This document shows, one piece after another, positions 1 to 5,903 of a DNA stretch of 8,397 bases. Numbering within the stretch: position 1 is the stretch's first letter; every line of letters begins with the position of its first letter. The notes under the pieces were generated by a model. That model saw nothing but the letters and a program-made list of their open reading frames with translations, had not been told where the DNA came from and searched no databases. The translations under genes were made by a program, and so were the position numbers. The stretch is from Methylaequor sp002691245 (GTDB lineage Bacteria; Pseudomonadota; Alphaproteobacteria; Methylaequorales; Methylaequoraceae), in contig NZHH01000011.1 in assembly GCA_002691245.1 (NCBI GenBank), forward strand, positions 1 to 8,397, in the 5' to 3' direction.

Positions 1-92
1 CCCTCCAGCTAATAGCTTATTATACGGCTCTATACAAAGGGACCGATGTTGATCAACCTAGGAATCTGGCGAAATCTGTGACCGTGGAGTAG
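1..92 (+). CDS. glmS: Glutamine-fructose-6-phosphate aminotransferase, C-terminal end (partial)
   Basis: Reading from base 3 gives about 29 codons up to TAG at 90-92, beginning LQLIAYYTALY and ending KGTDVDQPRNLAKSVTVE. That ending is the strongly conserved C-terminus of GlmS, the enzyme that makes glucosamine-6-phosphate from fructose-6-phosphate and glutamine for cell-wall and LPS synthesis. The residues lie in the isomerase (SIS) half of the enzyme. The 5' part of the gene is outside the window. By established knowledge, the final glmS codons are the sequence recognised by TnsD/TniQ-type proteins of Tn7 elements, and islands often sit just downstream. The rest of this window fits that position. 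The gene identity is very secure because the tail is so conserved. Confidence 0.95.
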   Translation, partial: LQLIAYYTALYKGTDVDQPRNLAKSVTVE

Positions 93-108
93 TTCGGAAG
101 AGTGTTTT

Positions 109-138
109 TATTGAAGAAAAGTTCTCTCAATATCTCTG
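109..138 (+). terminator. Hairpin after glmS, possible weak terminator
   Basis: TATTGAAGAA (109-118) can pair with TTCT-C-TCAATA (122-132), giving ten pairs around an AAG loop with one bulged C. A short T-containing run follows. It begins 17 bp after the glmS stop, a sensible place for transcription to end. The stem is AT-rich and the T tract is poor, so intrinsic termination is only a possibility. A Tn7-like insertion point would also be expected at about this distance from glmS. Confidence 0.3.
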
Positions 139-145
139 TTTTACT

Positions 146-442
146 GTGACCATTGGGTCGAATGATCTCTGTGCAGAACAACAATACACTGAAGAACAAC
201 AACGCAATCACGATCTCATAAAATCACTTCACGATGGTGGTATGGGATACAAAAAGATTGCAGATTATCTCAACGAACAAGGCATCAAGACTGCAAGAGG
301 AAACACTTGGAAGAACACCCAAGTTTTCTCTGTTCTCAAGAAATATCGTCAAAGATTAGACAGGATTAAGAATGTCCGTCAGTTCGATCATGGAATAGAG
401 ATTGGTAAGTTTGAACTGAAATGGATAAAAGATTCCGTATAG
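146..442 (+). CDS. Short recombinase-like helix-turn-helix protein (copy 1)
   Basis: The 98-aa product contains a compact DNA-binding-type segment (about residues 15-70): a helix EEQQRNHDLIKSLHDGG, then MGYKKIADYLNEQGIKTARG, then NTWKNTQVFSVLKKY. This pattern matches the C-terminal DNA-binding end of large serine recombinases (the 'Recombinase' domain, IA..LN..G..T.RG..W....V..VL). No catalytic serine domain is attached. Small stand-alone proteins of this kind are familiar from phage and island DNA, and their role is unknown. The start is uncertain: GTG at 146 has no clear Shine-Dalgarno sequence, and the frame is open upstream to position 62. The gene could have lost its own 5' end or could initiate weakly. 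It is the only full-length copy among four related sequences in this window (see 2950-3144, 7258-7380 and 8203-8397). Confidence 0.6.
   Translation: MTIGSNDLCAEQQYTEEQQRNHDLIKSLHDGGMGYKKIADYLNEQGIKTARGNTWKNTQVFSVLKKYRQRLDRIKNVRQFDHGIEIGKFELKWIKDSV
299..442 (+). repeat. Direct repeat, left member (partner 3001-3144)
   Basis: This 144-bp segment, the 3' half of the HTH gene, is repeated in the same orientation at 3001-3144 with about 74% identity (107/144 counted by eye) and no indels, including the TAG stop. The pair brackets the 782-aa zinc-ribbon nuclease gene. Identical blocks are short (longest about 18 bp), so homologous excision between them would be inefficient today. Confidence 0.75.
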
Positions 443-470
443 GAACGTTCTCTGGAGGTTTGTCCATTAC

Positions 471-499
471 TTGATAGTTATTTCTACTTTGGGGATACT
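471..499 (+). promoter_or_regulatory. Candidate sigma-70 promoter for the zinc-ribbon nuclease gene
   Basis: TTGATA (471-476) is followed after 17 bp by GATACT (494-499), matching TTGACA at 5/6 and TATAAT at 4/6. Transcription would start near 506, leaving a leader of about 80 nt before the ATG at 588. The leader contains a small hairpin, AATTAC-AATC-GTAATT. This is a motif match only, in AT-rich DNA where chance matches are common. Confidence 0.35.
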
Positions 500-587
500 C
501 ATTCTGAGAGAGAATTACAATCGTAATTGGAAAAGTTATGGAATAATTTTCTTGTCCGAATTTTGATGGGGTAGTTTTGCAAAAAAT

Positions 588-2936
588 ATGACTGAGAAAT
601 TGAGCGAAAAATATACAAGATTAAGTTCAGAATGGTCATCGACCAATAAAGGAAAGTTAGATGATTACAAACCGCAATCAAATAAAAAATTTGAGTGGGT
701 TTGTATAAAAAACAAAAAACACATTTGGGTTGCATCATTACAAAGCAGAACGCAGCGAAAGTCTGGATGCCCGTATTGCGCCAAACAAAAGATTCTGCCG
801 GAGGAATCGTTTGCTGACACCAATACGGATGCATACAAACTCTGGCATCCAACAAAAAATGACGCTGATCCATTTACACTTTCACCACGCTCCAGTGCAA
901 AAAAACATTGGTGGATGTGTTTGCAAAATCCAAAACATGAGTGGAAAACAACAATTGCTAGTGTTGCAGGGGGATCGGGATGTCCCTTTTGCGCAGGTCA
1001 AAAAGTGCTGAAAGAAGAATCGTTTGGTTCAAAGTATCCAAATTTTGCAAAGTTCTGGCATCCAACAAAAAACAGTCAGTCTCCTTTTGAATTTACAACA
1101 AAATCGGAAAAGAAAGTTTGGTGGATTTGCTCTAAGAACCCAGATCACGAATGGGATGCGTCCATTGCATCTATCGTTAATGGGGGAGGGTGTGCATTTT
1201 GTGCTGGCAAAAGGGTTCTCAAAAGCGAGTCCCTTGGATCTCATTATCCTGAATTGTCCAAAGAATGGCATCCCACGAAAAACGGAAAACTAACTCCGTT
1301 TCTTTGTACTAAAAGATCAAATAAAAATGTCTGGTGGCAATGCCCAATAGATCGGGACCATGTCTATAAACAAACAATTTACAAACGGTCAAGTGTAGGT
1401 GTTGGGTGTCCATTTTGTTCGGGTAAAAGACTTACCATAGAACGGTCATTAGCATTGATTGACCCAGAAATGTCGATGGAATGGCATCCAACAAAAAATA
1501 ATGAAAAGACCCCAGAAACTACCTTTGCGAATTCAAATAAAAATGTTTGGTGGCAGTGTCTGAAAGAACCAACTCACGAATGGAAAACATCACCAAATAG
1601 TAGAAGGGGATCTTCACAAAAAGGATGTCCCTTTTGTTCAAACCAAAGAGTGCATGAAACGAATTCTCTCCCAAATTTGCACCCCAAAATTGCAAGCGAA
1701 TGGCACCCAACCAAGAATGGTTCAAAGAGTCCGGATCAGTTCGTTGCTGGGTCGGCAGAAAAAGTTTGGTGGCAATGCTCAAAAGAACTCGGACATGTAT
1801 GGAAAGTAGAGATACGAAATAGAACCTCTGGGAGCGGGTGTCCATATTGCACTCGCCAAACATCATCTCCCGAAATTCGAATTTATGCAGAATTACAAAG
1901 CATTTTTAAAATTGTAGAAAATAGAATTAAAATTAAGGGACTCGAAGCAGATATTTTTTTGCCAGAGTCCAAAACGGTAATTGAATATGATGGTGCTTAT
2001 TGGCACCGGGAACGCAACACACATGATTTAGAAAAAAATGAAACCTTTGAACAGATTGGATTTCATATTCTTCGTGTCAGGGAAAAACCTCTCAATAAAC
2101 TGAGTGTCCAAGATGTTATAGTTTCTCCTGAACAACTTTTGAAAACAGACATTGATAAAATTTTAAAAAATATTGTTGGTCAATGCTCACCGTTGATTCA
2201 ACGAAAAATTCACAATTATCTGGAAGAGAAACAATTCAAGAATGATGACTTATACAATAAGTATTTAAGTTATTTTCCGTCTCCATTTCCTGAAAATGCA
2301 CTCTCAAATACCCATCCAGAAATTGCCGCAGAATGGGACTACACCGCCAACTTTCCACTTACACCCGCTAACTTTACTGCGGGAAGTAATAAAAAGGTTT
2401 GGTGGATCTGTGATAATGCATCTCACAAATGGCAATCAAAAATAACAAATAGAAGAGCGGGTAAAGGGTGTCATTTTTGTAGTGGTCACAAACCAAGCAA
2501 AGAAAATAATTTGGAGAAAAAATATCCTGAATTACTTGAATTTTGGCATCCTACAAAAAATGGTGAAATTTTGCCTTCAAGTCTGTCACCAAGTTCTAAC
2601 AGAAAAATTTGGTGGAAGTGTTCACGGGGTGCTGACCATGAATGGGAACAATCTGTAAATGGAAGAATTAAAAACGGCAAACCCTTAGGGTGCCCATTCT
2701 GCGGAAATAAACGCATATCAAAAACTAATAATCTTGAGCATCTCCACCCAGATTTAGCAAATGAGTGGGATACATCAAAAAATTTGCCACTTACCCCTGA
2801 CAAAGTAGTGCCAGGCAGCAGTAAAAGTGTTTGGTGGATATGCAAATATGACAACCGGCACCGTTGGAAGACTCGGATTAATCATCGGAGTAACGGCAGT
2901 GGGTGCCCATACTGTTCTGGAAGATTAAAAATTTAG
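588..2936 (+). CDS. Nine-repeat zinc-ribbon protein with an embedded Vsr-like nuclease domain
   Basis: The 782-aa product is built from nine repeats of about 70 residues. Each carries E/xWHPTKN, then a VWWxC, a HxW and a terminal GCPFC (C..H..CxxC zinc ligands). This is the 'probable zinc-ribbon' family (PF14311/DUF4379 type). Repeats 1-6 cover about residues 1-424 and repeats 7-9 cover about 573-782. Between them lies a nuclease-like domain (about 425-510) with EIRIYAEL, then GLEADIFLP and KTVIEYDGAYWH, then FHILRVREKPL. The acidic residues D455, E466 and D468 fit the Vsr/PD-(D/E)XK active-site pattern. A charged helical linker (about 510-570) follows. Known relatives are annotated as zinc-ribbon proteins without an assigned role. 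Sequence-guided DNA cleavage, as in defence or homing, is an inference. The ATG at 588 lacks a good Shine-Dalgarno sequence, and TGA at 564-566 blocks any earlier start. The reading frame is intact throughout. A degenerate copy of the upstream HTH gene follows just after the stop. Confidence 0.85.
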   Translation: MTEKLSEKYTRLSSEWSSTNKGKLDDYKPQSNKKFEWVCIKNKKHIWVASLQSRTQRKSGCPYCAKQKILPEESFADTNTDAYKLWHPTKNDADPFTLSPRSSAKKHWWMCLQNPKHEWKTTIASVAGGSGCPFCAGQKVLKEESFGSKYPNFAKFWHPTKNSQSPFEFTTKSEKKVWWICSKNPDHEWDASIASIVNGGGCAFCAGKRVLKSESLGSHYPELSKEWHPTKNGKLTPFLCTKRSNKNVWWQCPIDRDHVYKQTIYKRSSVGVGCPFCSGKRLTIERSLALIDPEMSMEWHPTKNNEKTPETTFANSNKNVWWQCLKEPTHEWKTSPNSRRGSSQKGCPFCSNQRVHETNSLPNLHPKIASEWHPTKNGSKSPDQFVAGSAEKVWWQCSKELGHVWKVEIRNRTSGSGCPYCTRQTSSPEIRIYAELQSIFKIVENRIKIKGLEADIFLPESKTVIEYDGAYWHRERNTHDLEKNETFEQIGFHILRVREKPLNKLSVQDVIVSPEQLLKTDIDKILKNIVGQCSPLIQRKIHNYLEEKQFKNDDLYNKYLSYFPSPFPENALSNTHPEIAAEWDYTANFPLTPANFTAGSNKKVWWICDNASHKWQSKITNRRAGKGCHFCSGHKPSKENNLEKKYPELLEFWHPTKNGEILPSSLSPSSNRKIWWKCSRGADHEWEQSVNGRIKNGKPLGCPFCGNKRISKTNNLEHLHPDLANEWDTSKNLPLTPDKVVPGSSKSVWWICKYDNRHRWKTRINHRSNGSGCPYCSGRLKI

Positions 2937-2949
2937 GATATGATGTTAA

Positions 2950-3144
2950 ATCATAGAGTACATTCACAAACTGACAACAAAACCTGTAAATTTGCGTCGA
3001 GGGAACACTTGGAAGAACACTCAAGTCTTTTCAGTTCTTAAGAAATATCGTGCAAGACAAGAACGAATTCAGAATGTGCGATTAAGGGAACATCCCATCG
3101 AGATAAGTAAATTTGAACTTCAATGGATTAAAGAGACTGCATAG
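2950..3144 (+). pseudogene. Truncated recombinase-like HTH gene (copy 2)
   Basis: From 2998 the frame reads RGNTWKNTQVFSVLKKYR and continues to a TAG at 3142-3144. It matches the last 48 codons of the gene at 146-442 with no gap: 34 of 47 residues are identical, and by hand count 107 of 144 bases. A weaker resemblance (IIEYIHK against IADYLNE) may extend back to 2950. There is no start codon, the N-terminal helix is missing, and a stop lies at 2947-2949. Many differences are in third codon positions, so the copy descends from a working paralogue rather than from a recent duplication. It starts only 14-60 bp after the 782-aa gene, which suggests that gene was inserted beside or into it. Confidence 0.75.
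3001..3144 (+). repeat. Direct repeat, right member (partner 299-442)
   Basis: This is the second copy of the 144-bp HTH 3' segment. After its stop, some resemblance to the DNA following copy 1 continues (TAGGGAAGTTC against TAGGAACGTTC, and later TACTTTTTGGGGTATC against TACTTTGGGGATAC), so the duplicated block may extend past the coding part. Confidence 0.65.
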
Positions 3145-3173
3145 GGAAGTTCAATTTTGACCCTCTAGAATTT

Positions 3174-3183
3174 GGGGGGGGGG
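3174..3183 (+). repeat. G10 homopolymer tract upstream of the ATPase gene
   Basis: Ten consecutive G residues stand in AT-rich non-coding DNA, 91 bp before the ATPase ATG. Tracts of this length are prone to slipped-strand change and can alter promoter spacing, although this one does not lie between a convincing -35/-10 pair. It could also be a miscounted homopolymer in the assembly. Confidence 0.7.
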
Positions 3184-3274
3184 TGTCTCTTTTACATTTA
3201 TAGATTGTGACCTCTGATTTACTTTTTGGGGTATCGGTGCTATCGTTTTGAATAGGAAAAGATTAGGTAATTGA

Positions 3275-4171
3275 ATGAGTTATGTAGACCCCATACTTGC
3301 GAAACTGTCTACTCAGAACCTTGAGATAAAGGACATAAGAGTCGCATTGGATAAACACTACGACAGACTTCGTAGGTTTATTCGTATGGTTACCAAAGGT
3401 GATGGAAGAAGTCTTATCGTCAATGGTGATGCTGGTATGGGTAAGACCGAATTTACCTCAGACATCATCGAGGACTATGCCGAACAAACGAAAACAGTAT
3501 GTGGTTTCTTAAGTGGAACTCTATCTGCGGTGGACTTGTAAGCGAGACTTTATAACCACCGTAAAGAAGGACAGGTTCTTGTCATCGATGACACGGACAA
3601 GATTCTAGAAAATACAGAATCCCTCGAAGTCCTTAAGGGTGCATTGGACGGTAAGAAAAATCCAAGACTGACTTGGGGTAAAGCATACTCAAGTCATCTC
3701 AATAAAATGAATGTTCAGACTGAATTCGACTATCACGGAAAAGTGATAATCATCACGAATAAGATGTTGAGAACGGCACCAGATAAAAACCCAACAATCA
3801 CTCAACAAAGAGTCCAACCTCTAATGAGTAGGGTTAATTATTTCAGAGCAGGACTTCCAAGTAATGAATGGAAGATTGAAGCAATCAAGATGTTTGCAGA
3901 TGAAGTGAAGTCTGCATTTTCAAACGATAGGTATGAGTTGAGATGTGCAAGACATATCCAACTTCATGAAGAAGATAAAATCCAACCACCAGATAAGGAC
4001 TCAATCACAGACGCACAAAGAAGAGTCCTCTACGAGATTATCGAATTCATGCATCAATATAGGGATGACCTTAGAGAGATTTCCTTCCGAACTGTTGCGA
4101 ACATCATCGAGATAAGAAACCAAGAACCGGATTATTGGGAAGATATGACACTCGCAAATCTGGGGATTTAG
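3275..4171 (+). pseudogene. AAA-type P-loop ATPase interrupted by an in-frame TAA
   Basis: A single frame of 299 codons is broken only by TAA at 3539-3541 (codon 89). The first part (residues 1-88) has Walker A, IVNGDAGMGKTEF (G51-T58). After the stop, without any frame change, come ARLYNHRKEG, Walker B VLVIDDTD (about 101-108), a sensor-1-like KVIIITNK (N162) and a possible arginine-finger segment PLMSRVNYF (about 182-189). Together they form one complete ATPase of a type I associate with phage and island genomes, likely acting on DNA or as a partner ATPase, with no defined substrate. The stop sits in DLxARLYNHR, where relatives usually have Tyr or another residue, so a one-base change (TAC/TAT to TAA) is likely. 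The next usable start (TTG 3644) is after Walker B, so re-initiation could not give an active ATPase. Start ATG 3275 has a weak upstream TTAGG. The following gene begins 4 bp after the stop. Confidence 0.75.
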
Positions 4172-4175
4172 TTTT

Positions 4176-4730
4176 GTGTCGGATAAGAAGTCCTTTTTCA
4201 GAAGAGAAGAAGTAGAGTCCAAACAAGTTCTTTCTGACTATCAAAGACTCAAACTATCTGAGTCCAGAAAGGGCAAACCCCCAGGCAACAAAATATCTAG
4301 AGAAGTGTGGATTGAACGATTTAAGTCAGTTCACGGTGACAAATACGATTACTCGAAGTTCGATGTAGATAATCAAATTTTCATTTGTTCAATTCATGGT
4401 GAGTTCAGACAAAATAGGAAAGACCATTGGAAGGGTCGAGGTTGTCGGAAATGTGGTTATGTTGTCGGTGGTGCAAAGGGTGGAAAGACCTTAACAGGCA
4501 GGGTATCTCCAAAACGATTATCTCAAGACGATGTGATTAAACAGTTTAGGTCAGTTCATGGTGACAAATACGATTACTCAAAAGTCGAATATGTGAACAC
4601 GAACACAAAGGTAATTATCATCTGTCCAATACATGGTGAGTTTCAACAAATCCCAAAAACACATAAGTCAGGGATTGGTTGTCAAAAATGTGGTTTCCTA
4701 AAACAGAGTGAAACTAAACTTAGGAAATGA
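4176..4730 (+). CDS. Double DUF723-like zinc-binding protein with a NUMOD3-like N-terminus
   Basis: The 184-aa product has two tandem motifs, about residues 44-93 and 118-172. Each reads F+SVHGDKYDYSK, then a strand, then C-IHGEF and GCxKCG. The zinc ligands would be C71/H74/C90/C93 and C150/H153/C169/C172. This is the DUF723-type module seen next to phage and homing endonuclease genes. The N-terminal LKLSESRKGKPPGNK resembles the NUMOD3 DNA-binding motif of homing nucleases. No nuclease catalytic motif is visible, so it looks like a DNA-binding protein or the binding half of a lost nuclease. The only start is GTG at 4176, 4 bp after the ATPase stop, with no strong Shine-Dalgarno sequence. 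Translational coupling to the upstream gene is likely, which the ATPase stop codon would not prevent if translation re-initiates. The function is not known. Confidence 0.7.
   Translation: MSDKKSFFRREEVESKQVLSDYQRLKLSESRKGKPPGNKISREVWIERFKSVHGDKYDYSKFDVDNQIFICSIHGEFRQNRKDHWKGRGCRKCGYVVGGAKGGKTLTGRVSPKRLSQDDVIKQFRSVHGDKYDYSKVEYVNTNTKVIIICPIHGEFQQIPKTHKSGIGCQKCGFLKQSETKLRK
4325..4354 (+). repeat. Internal coding repeat, first member (partner 4550-4579)
   Basis: Thirty bases encoding the SVHGDKYDYS part of the first zinc module recur at 4550-4579 with a single C/T difference, 225 bp (75 codons) apart and in frame. This points to duplication of the module, with recent copying or strong selection at this segment because flanking parts of the modules differ more. 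Confidence 0.8.
4550..4579 (+). repeat. Internal coding repeat, second member (partner 4325-4354)
   Basis: This is the second copy of the 30-bp segment, in the second zinc module of the same gene, differing from the first at one position (T for C at 4559). Confidence 0.8.
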
Positions 4731-4738
4731 TTTCTTTC

Positions 4739-4776
4739 GGAACTTCGTTCCTCAAGACAAATTGCAATGCAATTTG
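4739..4776. promoter_or_regulatory. Small hairpin plus a perfect 19-bp palindrome
   Basis: GGAAC-TTC-GTTCC (4739-4751) is followed 6 bp later by CAAATTGCA-A-TGCAATTTG (4758-4776), a perfect 9-bp inverted repeat around one base. They lie 8 bp after the stop of the zinc-binding gene. Neither is followed by a T tract on either strand, so a standard terminator is unlikely. The compact palindrome looks like a dimeric regulator site or the end of a mobile element. The rest of the gap to 4924 is AT-rich, and I see no gene in it. Confidence 0.45.
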
Positions 4777-4924
4777 AAACTTAAGATATTGTATAGATTA
4801 GAGATTCTAAAGGTTTTCTTTCTGAAATCCACAATGTGATTATACACCTAAAAGTCTTTGAAAGTCAAGTCATAAATCTAAAAAAGTGTAATAAAATCAT
4901 ATACTTAACTTGTTTTGAGAACAA

Positions 4925-5104
4925 CTATCTCTTCTTAGATTTCCAAGTTCCACCGTATTGATAAGACTCTGGATATGAGGACTTAACCTCATTCAAACAT
5001 TTGCCACAAAGAAATACCCAATCCTTAAGTTCTTCATATCGACATCGATAGAGGACTTCTTTCGGTTCATTGCATCTAAAACATTCCTTAGTTCGAACTC
5101 TCAT
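4925..5104 (-). CDS. Small zinc-ribbon protein, 59 aa
   Basis: On the minus strand an ATG (complement of 5102-5104) opens a 59-residue frame ending in TAG (complement of 4925-4927). The product starts MRVRTKECFRCNEPKEVLYR and has a second CGKC pair near residues 33-36, giving two CxxC knuckles (C8/C11 and C33/C36). It ends QYGGTWKSKKR, a basic tail. I recognise this pattern (ECF.CN, vLyRCRYe..K.WvFlCGKC, YqYGGTWKSKK) as a short conserved hypothetical protein found in many bacteria, often marine. The function is unknown, and nucleic-acid binding is an inference from the zinc knuckles and basic tail. AAAAGG directly abuts the ATG, closer than a normal ribosome binding site. It is divergent from the serine recombinase, with 165 bp between the two starts. 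Confidence 0.75.
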   Translation of the reverse strand: MRVRTKECFRCNEPKEVLYRCRYEELKDWVFLCGKCLNEVKSSYPESYQYGGTWKSKKR

Positions 5105-5133
5105 CCTTTTAATATGGTGTCGTTTTTAGGTTT

Positions 5134-5152
5134 ACCCATGTCTCACATGGGT
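5134..5152. other. Inverted repeat with a TCTCA loop
   Basis: ACCCATG (5134-5140) and CATGGGT (5146-5152) form a 7-bp stem around TCTCA. The stem and loop together contain the heptamer TGTCTCA (5139-5145) that recurs near the recombinase. It sits upstream of the minus-strand zinc-ribbon gene, so it may be an operator or a recombinase-binding half-site rather than a terminator, since no T tract follows. Confidence 0.4.
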
Positions 5153-5187
5153 ACAGTCTCAAGACACATTTAAATGATACAGATATA

Positions 5188-5254
5188 TGTCTCATTAGGG
5201 TTATTTCTTGACAAATGAGACACGAATCTATAGAGTCTAGACTTCAATGAGACA
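5188..5254. promoter_or_regulatory. Candidate res/recombinase-binding region
   Basis: TGTCTCA at 5188-5194 and its inverse TGAGACA at 5216-5222 bound a 35-bp unit, and another TGAGACA lies at 5248-5254, just before the serine recombinase gene. A further TGTCTCA is at 5139-5145. Tn3/gamma-delta-type resolvases bind paired 12-bp inverted half-sites that often begin TGTC, with subsites of 25, 28 and 34 bp located beside their own gene. The 35-bp unit is close to the 34-bp class. Between the inverse motifs lies a perfect 10-bp palindrome AGTCTAGACT (5234-5243). The assignment rests on pattern and position only. Confidence 0.45.
5208..5236 (+). promoter_or_regulatory. Promoter for the serine recombinase gene
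   Basis: A perfect TTGACA (5208-5213) is followed after 17 bp by TAGAGT (5231-5236), or after 15 bp by TATAGA (5229-5234). Transcription would begin near 5243, giving a leader of about 27 nt. The TGAGACA motif at 5216-5222 lies in the spacer and another follows the start point, so binding of the recombinase here would be expected to repress its own gene, as in resolvase systems. Confidence 0.5.
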
Positions 5255-5269
5255 CTATTGGAGTTTATG

Positions 5270-5809
5270 ATGAAATACGGATACGCAAGAGTTTCAACCT
5301 CAGACCAAGACCTAGAAGTGCAGAGAAACGCATTGTTAAGTTTTGGGTGTGATACTGTCAGAGAAGAAAAAGTCTCTGGTACGTCTTTAAAAGGTCGTTC
5401 CGAACTTACAACTCTTCTGGAGTTCTTGAGAGAGGGTGATGAATTAGTTGTGACTCGAATTGATAGACTTGCAAGGTCTATGAGAGACTTACAGAACATA
5501 GTTTATGACCTAACAGAAAAGGGAGTACATTTATCTGCGACCGAACAATCTATTAATACCAGTACTCCAGAGGGAAAATGTTTTCTGGATATGTTAGGAG
5601 TGTTTGCAGAGTTTGAGACAAGACTACGACACGAAAGACAAATGGAGGGTATCAAGAAGGCAAAAGAGAAAGGTGTCTACAAAGGGAGAAAACAGACTGT
5701 GGATGTCGTAAAAATCAAAGAACTTGCATCAGAGGGTCTAATGAAGACAGAGATCGCAAAAAGACTTGGTATCGGCAGAGCAACTGTCTATCGTGCATTG
5801 GGAGATTAG
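5270..5809 (+). CDS. Resolvase/invertase-type serine recombinase
   Basis: The 179-aa product has the full small serine recombinase plan. The catalytic domain starts MKYGYARVST (nucleophile S9, R7), has the VTRIDRLARS motif with R66 and R69 matching catalytic Arg68/Arg71 of gamma-delta resolvase, and continues through the long E helix FAEFETRLRHERQ. The C-terminal helix-turn-helix is KIKELASEGLMKTEIAKRLG followed by IGRATVYRAL. Length and motifs match Tn3-family resolvases and DNA invertases, which cut and rejoin DNA at paired sites through a phosphoserine link. The best start is ATG 5270, because GGAG at 5260-5263 lies 6 bp upstream. ATG 5267 and TTG 5258 are less well placed. No transposase is in view, so it is an orphan recombinase. 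It may act on sites in the upstream intergenic region or stabilise the island. The gene appears intact. Confidence 0.9.
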   Translation: MKYGYARVSTSDQDLEVQRNALLSFGCDTVREEKVSGTSLKGRSELTTLLEFLREGDELVVTRIDRLARSMRDLQNIVYDLTEKGVHLSATEQSINTSTPEGKCFLDMLGVFAEFETRLRHERQMEGIKKAKEKGVYKGRKQTVDVVKIKELASEGLMKTEIAKRLGIGRATVYRALGD

Positions 5810-5903
5810 GTATAGGTAAACTTTGACCCGACAGAGTGATAGGGTAAGTGTTTCTGTAGGTATGCGTTTCTGATAGAATATAACTATTAGAATTAAGTAC
5901 TTT

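Noticed and set aside
76..151. CTGTGACC occurs at 76-83 inside glmS and again at 144-151, like an attachment-site duplication.
   Set aside because: Only 8 bp are shared and the flanks differ. A match this short between two nearby positions can arise by chance, and no second junction is visible.
93..170. Possible Tn7-like end starting TGTGACC near 145.
   Set aside because: No repeated 22-bp-type binding sites and no matching inverted end within the window.
499..2854. Open frames of 80-124 codons on the opposite strand and in other frames within the 782-aa gene.
   Set aside because: They are shadows of a strongly patterned repeat protein. They lack ribosome binding sites and recognisable domains.
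588..2936. The regular ~210-bp periodicity could suggest a DNA repeat array.
   Set aside because: The periodicity comes from protein repeats. Nucleotide identity between units is limited to short motifs such as the WHPTKN codons, and no CRISPR-like spacing exists here or elsewhere in the window.
5134..5152. ACCCATG/CATGGGT hairpin as a transcription terminator.
   Set aside because: No T tract follows on either strand and it lies upstream, not downstream, of both flanking genes.
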